From positions 1-5,922 of the forward strand of contig DJXI01000058.1 in the NCBI GenBank assembly GCA_002449695.1: a stretch of DNA of 5,922 nt, written 5' to 3'. This DNA is from Verrucomicrobia bacterium UBA7008 (GTDB lineage Bacteria > Verrucomicrobiota > Kiritimatiellia > RFP12 > UBA1067). The notes beneath the pieces are model-generated. The model was not told where the DNA came from, searched no databases, and saw only the letters and a list, made by a program, of their open reading frames with translations. Below are positions 1 to 5,922 of the stretch, piece by piece. How positions within the stretch are numbered: position 1 is the stretch's first letter; each line of letters begins with the position of its first letter. The position numbers and the translations under genes are program-made.

Positions 1-838
1 ACGCGCGCGCGCCCGTGCCGTCCGCTTTGTAATACTGCGTGCCCGCGCCGCCCGTCTGATCGTAGTACCCGCCGAACGTGTACCCCGTGCGCGTCGGCGC
101 CGTGACCGGTGGCAGCGCCGCCGCGTACGTCGCCGTCACGGACGTCGTGCCGCCCGTGCCGCTCTGCGGATTGAGCGTCACCGTGTAGGCCCGGGCCTTC
201 CAGGTGGCGTAGAGGTTCGCCGTGCGTGTCGTCGCGTTCGTGTAGGTGACGCCGAACACCGCGCCCGAGGCGATGGATGCCGCGTTCGCAAATGCGGTCC
301 CCGTCCTGTTCGTCCAGCCGCCAAAGGTATAGCCGGGCTTCGTGAACGCATTCGCCGCCAGATTGAATCGGTTGGTGTAGATGTGCGACTCGTCCGGCAT
401 CGAACCGCTGCCGCCGTTCGCGTTGTAGTGGAGCGTATAGGTGAGATAGTCGAAATCGGCGACAACGTACACGCCCGCGGCCCCCGCCGCTGCAATTTTC
501 GCATCGTACGTCCAGGTGCAGGCGCTCGCCGTCCCCAGCGCCGTCTCGTTCGTCGTCACCGCCCGCGCCGAACCTGTCCCCGTCTGATAGTAATACCACC
601 AGCGGGTGAACTGCTGCCCCGCCGGAATCGAGGCGACCGCCACGGTGCAGGTCGTGAGCAACGGGTCGGTGTCCGCCACATACGCCGCGCCGTCCTGCAC
701 CCGCGAAACGGTCAGACGGCCGTCATTGTTCTGAAGTTCCGCCGCGCCGATCCGGTACTGCGGCCAGATCCGCTGGGTGCTCGCCAGCGACGGCATCGCC
801 GCCAGCAGCACGGCCAGGAGGGCGAGAACTTTCTTCAT
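1..838 (-). CDS. Secreted protein with InlB B-type (Listeria-Bacteroides) repeats, 3' end beyond the window
   Basis: The first 279 codons run from ATG at 838 off the left edge with no stop, so the C-terminus is missing. Residues 1-19 form a classic Sec signal peptide (MKK, a Leu/Ala/Val core, then PSLA before S20), so the product is exported. Residues 20-130 are a Thr/Ala/Gly-rich domain with an aromatic WWYYY cluster (80-84) and only two cysteines (C64, C107), a possible disulfide. Two InlB B-type repeats follow: about 134-214 (YTLHYNANGG, GYTFGGW, ending LYATW) and 218 to the edge (YTVTLNPQSG, GYTFGGYY). In this family such beta-grasp-like repeats occur in surface and secreted proteins; function is usually adhesive or unknown. 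The start follows rho by 17 nt and has a strong ribosome binding site. No catalytic domain is visible. I am sure of the repeats and signal peptide, not of the role. Confidence 0.85.
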   Translation of the reverse strand, partial: MKKVLALLAVLLAAMPSLASTQRIWPQYRIGAAELQNNDGRLTVSRVQDGAAYVADTDPLLTTCTVAVASIPAGQQFTRWWYYYQTGTGSARAVTTNETALGTASACTWTYDAKIAAAGAAGVYVVADFDYLTYTLHYNANGGSGSMPDESHIYTNRFNLAANAFTKPGYTFGGWTNRTGTAFANAASIASGAVFGVTYTNATTRTANLYATWKARAYTVTLNPQSGTGGTTSVTATYAAALPPVTAPTRTGYTFGGYYDQTGGAGTQYYKADGTGARA

Positions 839-843
839 GACGC

Positions 844-851
844 ACCGCCTT
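844..851 (-). promoter_or_regulatory. Ribosome binding site of the InlB-repeat gene
   Basis: The coding strand reads AAGGCGGT, seven of eight bases of the ideal AAGGAGGT, placed 5 nt before the ATG at 838. It sits inside the 17-nt gap after the rho stop codon. It fixes the start and argues that this gene is translated from the transcript that also carries rho. Confidence 0.7.
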
Positions 852-855
852 TCGT

Positions 856-2472
856 TTAACGCTCCAGATTCTTCAGATCGAGCGCGAGCAGGAACTCGGG
901 GTTGCTCTGGGTCTTCTTGAGCGAATTCAGGACCGACTTCATCGCCGATTCGGGGCCCGCCGCGGCGAGGACGCGCCGCAGCCCCCACGTCTTCTCCAGC
1001 TCGACGGGATCGAGGAGCAGGTCCTCCTTGCGCGTGCCCGACTTTTCGATGTCGATCGCCGGATAGATGCGCTTGTCGGCGAGGCCGCGGTCCAGCACGA
1101 TCTCCATGTTGCCCGTGCCCTTGAACTCCTCGAAGATCACCTCGTCCATGCGCGAGCCCGTGTCGATGAGGCCCGTCGCGATGATCGTGAGCGACCCGCC
1201 GCCCTCGATGTTGCGCGCCGCGCCGAAGAAGCGCTTCGGGCGGTGCATGGCGAGCGCGTCGACGCCGCCTGTCAGGATCTTGCCGGAATGCGGCTGGACG
1301 GTGTTGTAGGCGCGGGCCATGCGCGTGAGCGAATCCATGAGGATGATGACGTCGCGGCCGTTCTCGACCTGGCGCTTCGACATCTCGAGGACCATTTCCG
1401 TGACGCTCACGTGATGCTGCGGCTCCTCGTCGAAGGTGGACGACAGCACCATCGCCTTCGTGTTGCGCTGCATGTCGGTCACTTCCTCGGGACGCTCGTC
1501 GATCAAGAGGATGATCAGCATCGCGTCGGGATGGTTCTTCGAGATGGCGTTCGCCATCTTCTGAAGGAGCACCGTCTTGCCGACGCGCGGCGGCGCGATG
1601 ATGAGACCGCGCTGGCCGAAGCCGATCGGCGTGAAGAGATCGACGACGCGCGTGGAGAACTCCTTCGCCTCCGTCTCCAGGAAGATGCGCCGCGTCGGGA
1701 ACGTCGCCGTCAGGTTCTCGAAGTGGATGACGCGCGCGGCGACGGACGGCTCCTTGCCGTTCACGGTCGCCACGTTGCCGAGGCAGAAGAAGCGGTCGCG
1801 GTCGCGCGGGTCGCGGATGGGGCCCTCGACGATGTCGCCCGTCCGCAGCGCGTGGCGGCGGATCTGCTGCTGCGTCACGAACACGTCCTCGGGATAGGCG
1901 AGGAAGTTGTTCTTCGCCGAACGGAGGAAGCCGTGGCCCTCGCGCACGATCTCCAGACAGCCCGACGCGAGCACCGCGCCGCCCTTGGCGAGATACGCGC
2001 GGATCGCCGCGAAGATCAGCTCGTGCTTGCGGTAGGTGCCCAGCTCCTCCGGGTCCGCGCCCGGCATCATGCGCTCGACGATGACCGGAGCGGGCCACGT
2101 CTGGATGTCGGCGAGGCGGAATTCCGGCAGGCTCGGGTCGCGGCGCGGGTTGACCGCCTCGGCGGGCTCGGCCGATTTCGGCTCCGTCGGCAGCGGCGCG
2201 TTCAGGAGCGGATTGACCGACTCGCTGCCGTTCGCGCCGCGGATCGGCGAGGCGTTCGGCTTCTGCGGGCGGTTGAACGGCTTGCCGTGGTGGAACTGCC
2301 GCTTCTGCTGCCGGTTGTGGTTCGACTGCCCCTGACCGGACGGCTGCTGCTGGGCCGGCTGCGCGCCGCCCGCCGGCGCGGGTGCGCCGCCCTCCTTGCC
2401 GCCGCCGTTCTGCTGGGGCGCGCCCGCCGCGTTCTTCATGCTGCCGGCAAACACATCGAATTCTTCAGCCAT
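856..2472 (-). CDS. rho: Transcription termination factor Rho with disordered N-terminal extension
   Basis: Rho is the hexameric RNA-dependent ATPase/helicase that ends transcription at C-rich, G-poor RNA in the cytoplasm. The 538-residue protein is longer than the roughly 420 residues of E. coli Rho. The extra length is residues 1-115, a low-complexity segment rich in Ala, Pro, Gln, Gly and Asn with a basic patch near 54-71. The N-terminal helix bundle follows (about 120-165), then the RNA-binding cold-shock fold with the RNP1-like GHGFLR (179-184). The motor has Walker A APPRVGKT (293-300, K299), the LLIDERPEE segment (322-330), Walker B VIILMD (375-380), Q-loop [11 protein letters not shown] (400-410), R-loop KGTGNM (451-456) and the arginine finger in SGTRKE (R481). 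All key residues are present, so it should be active. Its ATG overlaps the coaE stop by 8 nt, implying translational coupling. The stop is TAA. Confidence 0.98.
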   Translation of the reverse strand: MAEEFDVFAGSMKNAAGAPQQNGGGKEGGAPAPAGGAQPAQQQPSGQGQSNHNRQQKRQFHHGKPFNRPQKPNASPIRGANGSESVNPLLNAPLPTEPKSAEPAEAVNPRRDPSLPEFRLADIQTWPAPVIVERMMPGADPEELGTYRKHELIFAAIRAYLAKGGAVLASGCLEIVREGHGFLRSAKNNFLAYPEDVFVTQQQIRRHALRTGDIVEGPIRDPRDRDRFFCLGNVATVNGKEPSVAARVIHFENLTATFPTRRIFLETEAKEFSTRVVDLFTPIGFGQRGLIIAPPRVGKTVLLQKMANAISKNHPDAMLIILLIDERPEEVTDMQRNTKAMVLSSTFDEEPQHHVSVTEMVLEMSKRQVENGRDVIILMDSLTRMARAYNTVQPHSGKILTGGVDALAMHRPKRFFGAARNIEGGGSLTIIATGLIDTGSRMDEVIFEEFKGTGNMEIVLDRGLADKRIYPAIDIEKSGTRKEDLLLDPVELEKTWGLRRVLAAAGPESAMKSVLNSLKKTQSNPEFLLALDLKNLER

Positions 2473-3043
2473 GTTCTTTCTCTTTCTCCTTCAGCCACGC
2501 GACAAACGCCTCGACCTCCCTTCGCAGGTCGGCGGCGGTTCCGTCGTTGGCGATGACGTAATGGGATTTTTTCGCCTTCTCCCCGACCGGCAGCTGGGCG
2601 GCCAGACGGGCTTCGGCCTCGGCGCGGCTGTAGCCGCGCGTCGTCATCATCCGGGCGAGCTGGTTCTCGCGGGAGGAGACGACGGTGCATATTATATCAA
2701 AAAATCGCTCCCAGTGCACCTCGAACAGGAGCGGAATAACCGCAATTCGGAGTCGCGAGTGGAGAGGTGAGAGTTGAGAGGGGGGGACGCGCCCCGTCGC
2801 GTCCGCCGATGCTCCGGCGAGCCAGGCGTCGATGCGGGCCTTGACGAGCGGATGGAGCCGCGCCTCCAGCGCGCGGCGCGCGGCCGGGTCGGCGAAGACC
2901 TCGGCGGCGAGTCGGCGGCGCTCGGCGGGATCGGGGATGAGCGTGTGCACGACGTCATCCGCGTCGAGCGTTTCCACGCCCAGCTCGTTCAGATAATGTG
3001 AAAGGAGGGATTTGCCGCAGGCAATCCCTCCCGTCACGCACAC
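2465..3043 (-). CDS. coaE: Dephospho-CoA kinase CoaE
   Basis: CoaE phosphorylates the 3'-hydroxyl of the ribose in dephospho-CoA with ATP, the last step of coenzyme A synthesis, in the cytosol. In the 192 residues I see the P-loop GGIACGKS (5-12), the LDAD motif with the likely catalytic Asp27, ARLHPLV (61-67), PLLFE (104-108), the lid-type RMMTTRG (131-137), Q150 and IAND (164-167). Total length is near the usual 200, but two parts look odd from memory of E. coli CoaE. About 20 residues appear missing between DAD and FADP (after P37), and about 16 extra residues lie between HPLV and PLLFE, where the DNA is a heptanucleotide repeat. The start is taken as GTG at 3043, which puts the P-loop at the usual distance from the N-terminus. 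No good ribosome binding site precedes it; the secretin stop is 21 nt upstream and in the same frame. TGA ends the gene inside rho. Confidence 0.93.
   Translation of the reverse strand: MCVTGGIACGKSLLSHYLNELGVETLDADDVVHTLIPDPAERRRLAAEVFADPAARRALEARLHPLVKARIDAWLAGASADATGRVPPSQLSPLHSRLRIAVIPLLFEVHWERFFDIICTVVSSRENQLARMMTTRGYSRAEAEARLAAQLPVGEKAKKSHYVIANDGTAADLRREVEAFVAWLKEKEKEHG
2486..2491 (-). promoter_or_regulatory. Probable ribosome binding site of rho inside the coaE end
   Basis: AAGGAG lies 13 nt before the rho ATG, a slightly long spacing, and is followed by a purine-rich run (GAGAAAGA). These bases also encode the last Lys/Glu residues of CoaE (KEKEKE). Because coaE ends 8 nt inside rho, ribosomes finishing coaE could re-start on rho without needing an ideal site. 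Confidence 0.45.
2691..2699 (-). promoter_or_regulatory. Candidate extended -10 promoter element inside coaE, directed at rho
   Basis: The coding strand reads TGATATAAT, a perfect sigma-70 extended -10 (TGN plus TATAAT), preceded by a run of T. It lies in an AT-rich island (about 2690-2706) in otherwise GC-rich DNA and forces the codons TTT TTT GAT ATA ATA in coaE, with back-to-back ATA codons. The hexamer 17 nt upstream (GTGCAC, 2714-2719) is a poor -35, which extended -10 promoters can tolerate. A start near 2684 would give rho a leader of about 210 nt. No experimental support is available, and chance is possible. Confidence 0.35.
2746..2780 (-). repeat. Five tandem CTCNNNN heptanucleotides within coaE
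   Basis: On the coding strand five consecutive 7-mers begin with CTC: CTCTCAA (2780-2774), CTCTCAC (2773-2767), CTCTCCA (2766-2760), CTCGCGA (2759-2753) and CTCCGAA (2752-2746). Four of the five end in A. The array is 35 bp, not a multiple of three, yet coaE stays open and reads through it as residues 89-99 (SQLSPLHSRLR). It falls just where CoaE is longer than expected between HPLV and PLLFE. It looks like a low-complexity insertion or expansion tolerated in a loop. Confidence 0.75.
2757..2787 (-). promoter_or_regulatory. Candidate rut-like C-rich, G-free tract upstream of rho
   Basis: The coding-strand RNA has no G for 31 consecutive bases and begins with seven C. Over 2744-2787 I count 23 C and 3 G in 44 bases, with pyrimidine-C dimers throughout. 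This is the composition of Rho-binding sites, and rho itself starts about 280 nt downstream. Rho autoregulation through its own leader is known in E. coli. Here the site is inferred from composition only and overlaps the heptanucleotide array, which explains the same bases without any regulatory role. Confidence 0.25.
2785..2804 (-). other. Perfect 7-bp GC hairpin next to the heptanucleotide array
   Basis: GGACGCG and CGCGTCC form a perfect 7-bp stem around a 6-nt loop. In the transcript this stem comes just before the C run and the heptanucleotides. It is inside coaE (about residues 80-86, ADATGRV) and is not followed by a U tract, so it is not an intrinsic terminator. Short GC stems are common by chance in such DNA. 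Confidence 0.4.
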
Positions 3044-3063
3044 CTTGAGGCGCGAGTCGAAGA
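3043..3063 (-). repeat. Second, shorter CTCNNNN cluster at the secretin-coaE junction
   Basis: Two adjacent 7-mers, CTCGCGC (3056-3050) and CTCAAGG (3049-3043), are preceded by the imperfect TCTTCGA (3063-3057). The 7-mer ACTCGCG is shared with the array inside coaE. Together these fill the 21-nt gap, and the last unit includes the first base of the GTG start. GAGTC and GACTC (3054-3066) also form a 5-bp inverted repeat across the secretin stop. The cluster is too short to be certain. Confidence 0.35.
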
Positions 3064-3064
3064 C

Positions 3065-5922
3065 TCAGTCCTCCTCGGTCGGCGCCGCGACCACTTCGGG
3101 GGCGGGCGTGTCGTTCGCCGAGATGTGCACCTCGCGGCCACGCACGTCGACGAGACGCGTCGTCACGAAGATCAGCAGGTTGCGCTTGTTCGTCTGCTCC
3201 GCATGGCTGCGGAAGAGACGGCCGATGAACGGCAGGTCGCCGAGGAACGGAATCTTGTCGTCCATCGCCTTGCGCTGCTCGGTGATGAGGCCGCCCATCA
3301 CGATCGTCGCGCCCGGATAGACCGACACCTGCGACTCGATCGAGCGGACGTGGAAGAACGGCTGCTCCATCGGCGCTTCGTAGTAGGTGAGGTTTTCGTT
3401 CGACGAATCCGTCAGGCTGTCGAGCGCGTTGCTCGCGGCATCCATCGCCGACTGGGCGAAGAGCGCCTTCGCGGAATCGCTGAGCGCCGTGCCCGTCGCC
3501 CCCAGGATTTCGCTCAGGCCCGTGAAGATCTCGCCGAGGCCGGTGAAGTTCTGAAGCGACGAGGCGTTGCCCGTGAACGGAATGCGCATGCCGTAGTTCT
3601 TCCACGTCGGCTCGTCCACGACCTGCGTCTTGAGATCGAGGTCGATCAGGTTGCCGTCGTCGGTCAGCGTCGGGGTGACGTCGAGGATCACGCCCACCTC
3701 GCGCATCGTGAAGCTGCGCGGTTCGACGACCGCGAGAATCGCCGACTGGCTGCCGCCGCCGTTGCCCGAGGACGAGGACGAGCTGGACTGCAGCTGCACC
3801 TGGTAGTCGGTCGGGTAGATGTACTCGGTGACGACCTTCATGACCGCCTCCACGCCCGGACGCGTCAGCACCTTCGGCGCGGAGAGGAGGTCCGTGTCGC
3901 TGCGCTGCGCGAGCATGTGCAGGATCATCGACAGGTCCGCGTTGCCGAAGAACGCGTTCACGCGCATGAACTGGTCGTTGTTCGACCCACTCTCGCCCGA
4001 GATGTGGTTCGACAGCGTCGAGAGATAGCGCATGCCGTTCTGCTGGTCGGAGTCGCCGCCGAACGCGCTGAGGCCCACCTTGCCGTGGCCGTCCCCGTTG
4101 CGGATCCAGCTGGCGCCGCGCGAATTGGCGTAGGTCACCCGCGTCGCGGAGGTGGAATCGGTGGTGACGGACCGCATCGTCGGGATCGTGCTGCCGTTCA
4201 GCGTATCGGTGGTGTAGTTGAGCTCCTGCGTGACCGTGCGCGAACCGGTGTTCGAGCCCCACGTGCCGTTACGGACGCCGAGCGCGCGCGACACGTGCTT
4301 GCCCAGACCGATCGAGTAGTCGCTGTTGAGGATCCACTCGAAGCCGAGCGAATTGAGGTCGTCCTGGCAGACTTCCACGAAGCGCGTCTCGATCTCGATC
4401 AGCTTCGGGTCGGCGTTCATTTCGGTCAGCGCCTTCTCGAGTTCGGCGAGGTTCTCGTACGTGTTCTTGACGCGCAGCTTGCCGATCGTCTTGATGTACA
4501 TGATCGACGAGCCTTCCGGCCATTTCACGCCGAGTTCCGTGAAGAACTCCTTCCAGTCCTTCTCCTGGTTCTCGCCGGCGTCGTCGTTGGCGCGGCGGTT
4601 GGAGCTGCCGAAGCCCTGCGAACGCATCTCCTTCAGTTCGCTCGAGGCCGAGTCCATGCGCTCCATGAAGGTGGAAAGCACCGGATAGCTGCGCGTGACC
4701 ATTTCTTCCGTCGTCGCGCCCTGGGGCATGACCATGACGATCTTGCCCTTGACCTGCGGCTTGTACTTCACCGTGTCGCAGACGAGCTTCAGCGCGTCGT
4801 AGAACGTGATGTCGCTCGCGGCGATCATCGGGATGACGGGCAGGCCTTCCTGCGCGCCCGCGGCCTCGTCGTCATCGCTCGCGCCGAAACCCTCGGCCTC
4901 GTCTTCGCCGCTGTCCGCCGCCGCATGCAGCGTCTCCGGCGGGAGGAACACGATGTCGAAACCGCGCTGCTCCAGCGGGATGTCGGGACGGTCGAAGTCC
5001 TTGGAGGCCTGGCGGAAGAAGTCGAGCGCGTCGACGATCGTCGCCGGCGGCTTGAACGAGATCGCCGGCAGGCGCATCTCCTTCATGCGCTTGATGACGC
5101 TCTGCTCCAGGCTGCGTTCCGGATCGCCGTTGACGCCGGGCGTCTTGCCCGTCTGCGTCGCGACCTCGTCCAGTTCGCGCGCATCGACCGCATACACCGG
5201 GCGCCACGCCTGGTCGACGTCGGCGATCATGCCCTCGCGCGCCGCCTTGCGCTCCTGCATCAGGATCGTGTGGCGCTTCTTCTGGATCTTCTCGCGCAGA
5301 CGGATCGCCTCCTGGTTGTAGGGATCGTTCACCAGCACAAGTTCGCACTCGTCCAGCGCCCGGCTCAGCTCCTTGCTGCCGAGGAACTGGCGCGCGCGCT
5401 TGAGGTGCTGGAGGTTCGTCGCGCGCTGATCCTTGTACTCCGCGTCGTTGCGACGGTGCTTGATCTCGGACAGATCGACCTTGTTCGCCTCGGGATCGTC
5501 GGCATTCTTCCACGCCTCCAGCTGGCGGCGCGCCTTCGGATGACGGGCGGCGAGCGCCTTGTCCATCAGGTCGATCGCCTTCGCGCGACGGCCGATCGAC
5601 TCTTCCTGGAACGCCGCGCGGAAATAGCCCTCGGCGACGCCCTGCTGGCATTCGCGGCGCAGCCCCTCGGAGGACGGCGCGTCGTTCAGCAGCTTGAGCG
5701 CGATACGGTAGTGCTTGACGCTGTCGAGATATTCCTCGTTCGCCATGTAGGCGCGCGCCTCGCTGATCTCGCGACGCGCCTGGATGTCGAACGCCTCGCG
5801 GCGCAGCTTTTCGGTCGCCGACAGGTTGGCCAGCAGTTCCGCGTCGGGCCCATCGTACTTCGGCGCAGGAGCGGGCGCCGGAGCGGCGGCGGGAGCGGGT
5901 TCGGCCGCAGGCGCGGGAGCCG
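3065..5922 (-). CDS. Secretin-family outer-membrane channel (type IV pilus / type II-like), 5' end beyond the window
   Basis: The frame stays open to the right edge, giving 951 codons before TGA; the ATG at 5746 is internal, and the true start and any signal peptide lie outside. Numbering from the first full codon (5920): an Ala/Pro linker (1-20), a charged TPR-like helical region (about 60-225, best repeat 166-212), an N0/STN-like domain (281-403) split by an acidic insert (338-358), an N1-like domain (about 408-503), and the secretin beta domain (505-928). Diagnostic secretin motifs are LLSAPKVLTRPG, IPFLGDLPFIGRLFRS (890-905) and LLIFVTTRLV (915-924). Secretins form gated multimeric rings in the outer membrane that let pili or folded proteins out. 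The layout resembles the Amuc_1098-type pilus secretin of Verrucomicrobia. A Ser7 run (712-718) and an Ala/Gly/Ser-rich insert (about 785-847) interrupt the beta domain. Pilus partner genes, if linked, must lie upstream of this window. Confidence 0.92.
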   Translation of the reverse strand, partial: APAPAAEPAPAAAPAPAPAPKYDGPDAELLANLSATEKLRREAFDIQARREISEARAYMANEEYLDSVKHYRIALKLLNDAPSSEGLRRECQQGVAEGYFRAAFQEESIGRRAKAIDLMDKALAARHPKARRQLEAWKNADDPEANKVDLSEIKHRRNDAEYKDQRATNLQHLKRARQFLGSKELSRALDECELVLVNDPYNQEAIRLREKIQKKRHTILMQERKAAREGMIADVDQAWRPVYAVDARELDEVATQTGKTPGVNGDPERSLEQSVIKRMKEMRLPAISFKPPATIVDALDFFRQASKDFDRPDIPLEQRGFDIVFLPPETLHAAADSGEDEAEGFGASDDDEAAGAQEGLPVIPMIAASDITFYDALKLVCDTVKYKPQVKGKIVMVMPQGATTEEMVTRSYPVLSTFMERMDSASSELKEMRSQGFGSSNRRANDDAGENQEKDWKEFFTELGVKWPEGSSIMYIKTIGKLRVKNTYENLAELEKALTEMNADPKLIEIETRFVEVCQDDLNSLGFEWILNSDYSIGLGKHVSRALGVRNGTWGSNTGSRTVTQELNYTTDTLNGSTIPTMRSVTTDSTSATRVTYANSRGASWIRNGDGHGKVGLSAFGGDSDQQNGMRYLSTLSNHISGESGSNNDQFMRVNAFFGNADLSMILHMLAQRSDTDLLSAPKVLTRPGVEAVMKVVTEYIYPTDYQVQLQSSSSSSSGNGGGSQSAILAVVEPRSFTMREVGVILDVTPTLTDDGNLIDLDLKTQVVDEPTWKNYGMRIPFTGNASSLQNFTGLGEIFTGLSEILGATGTALSDSAKALFAQSAMDAASNALDSLTDSSNENLTYYEAPMEQPFFHVRSIESQVSVYPGATIVMGGLITEQRKAMDDKIPFLGDLPFIGRLFRSHAEQTNKRNLLIFVTTRLVDVRGREVHISANDTPAPEVVAAPTEED

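Noticed and set aside
1..13. Alternating CG run at the left edge as a Z-DNA or repeat element
   Set aside because: It is short and explained by Gly-Ala-Arg-Ala codons in GC-rich coding DNA.
383..859. Plus-strand open frame opposite the InlB-repeat gene
   Set aside because: It is Arg-rich shadow sequence; the minus strand here encodes a signal peptide and recognisable repeats with a good ribosome binding site.
1243..2556. Long open frame on the plus strand opposite rho (437 codons)
   Set aside because: It lies wholly antisense to a certain rho gene, is rich in Arg/Ala/Leu/Val as expected from the mirror of GC-rich codons, and shows no domain.
2785..2804. Intrinsic terminator within coaE
   Set aside because: The stem is followed by C-rich sequence, not a U tract, and lies in an open coding frame.
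3065..3067. TGA recoded as a sense codon, fusing secretin to CoaE
   Set aside because: coaE also ends with TGA at a normal place inside rho, and both proteins end and begin at family-typical positions, so TGA acts as a stop here.
2955..4262. Long minus-strand open frame overlapping the secretin in another frame (435 codons)
   Set aside because: Its composition is Arg/Gly/Ala/Asp-rich with no motif, while the overlapping secretin frame carries clear family motifs over the same bases.
5744..5746. ATG at 5746 as the start of the secretin
   Set aside because: The same frame stays open for 58 more codons to the window edge and encodes an Ala/Pro linker and a charged helix that continue smoothly into the TPR-like region, so this Met is internal.
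5861..5920. GC-rich near-repeat at the right edge as a DNA repeat element
   Set aside because: It encodes an Ala/Pro linker in the secretin frame, and codon-level repetition of Ala and Pro explains it.

Overview
This GC-rich window reads entirely on the minus strand and looks like one tightly packed transcription unit. In transcription order, from high to low coordinates, it holds: a large secretin-family outer-membrane channel (open at the right edge, ending at 3065); coaE, dephospho-CoA kinase (3043-2465); rho, transcription termination factor (2472-856); and the beginning of a secreted protein with InlB-type B-repeats (838-1, open at the left edge). The junctions are 21 nt, an 8-nt overlap and 17 nt, so there is no true intergenic region and no gene-free stretch longer than 300 bases. 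I see no tRNA, rRNA, CRISPR array or transposase.

The gene set suggests a bacterium of the PVC group (Verrucomicrobiota / Kiritimatiellota / Lentisphaerota). The secretin, with an Ala/Pro linker and TPR-like front end, resembles the type IV pilus secretin type known from Akkermansia (Amuc_1098 family). The CoaE P-loop has the GGIACGKS form, and Listeria-Bacteroides (InlB B-type) repeats are frequent in secreted proteins of these lineages. This assignment is by recognition from memory, not by a search, and is moderate at best.

The genes do not form one pathway. The secretin belongs to pilus or type II-like export, CoaE completes coenzyme A synthesis, Rho ends transcription, and the last gene makes an exported repeat protein. 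Their link is shared transcription. The strongest unexplained signal is inside coaE: a 7-bp GC hairpin, a 31-nt stretch without any G on the coding strand, five in-phase copies of a CTCNNNN heptanucleotide, then a perfect extended -10 box (TGATATAAT) in an AT-rich island with rare ATA codons. All of this lies 220-330 nt upstream of rho. It could be a Rho-binding (rut-like) tract plus an internal promoter controlling rho, or a dispersed heptanucleotide repeat that invaded coaE. The first is a hypothesis; the sequence pattern itself is plainly visible. I do not see a clear new multi-gene system here.
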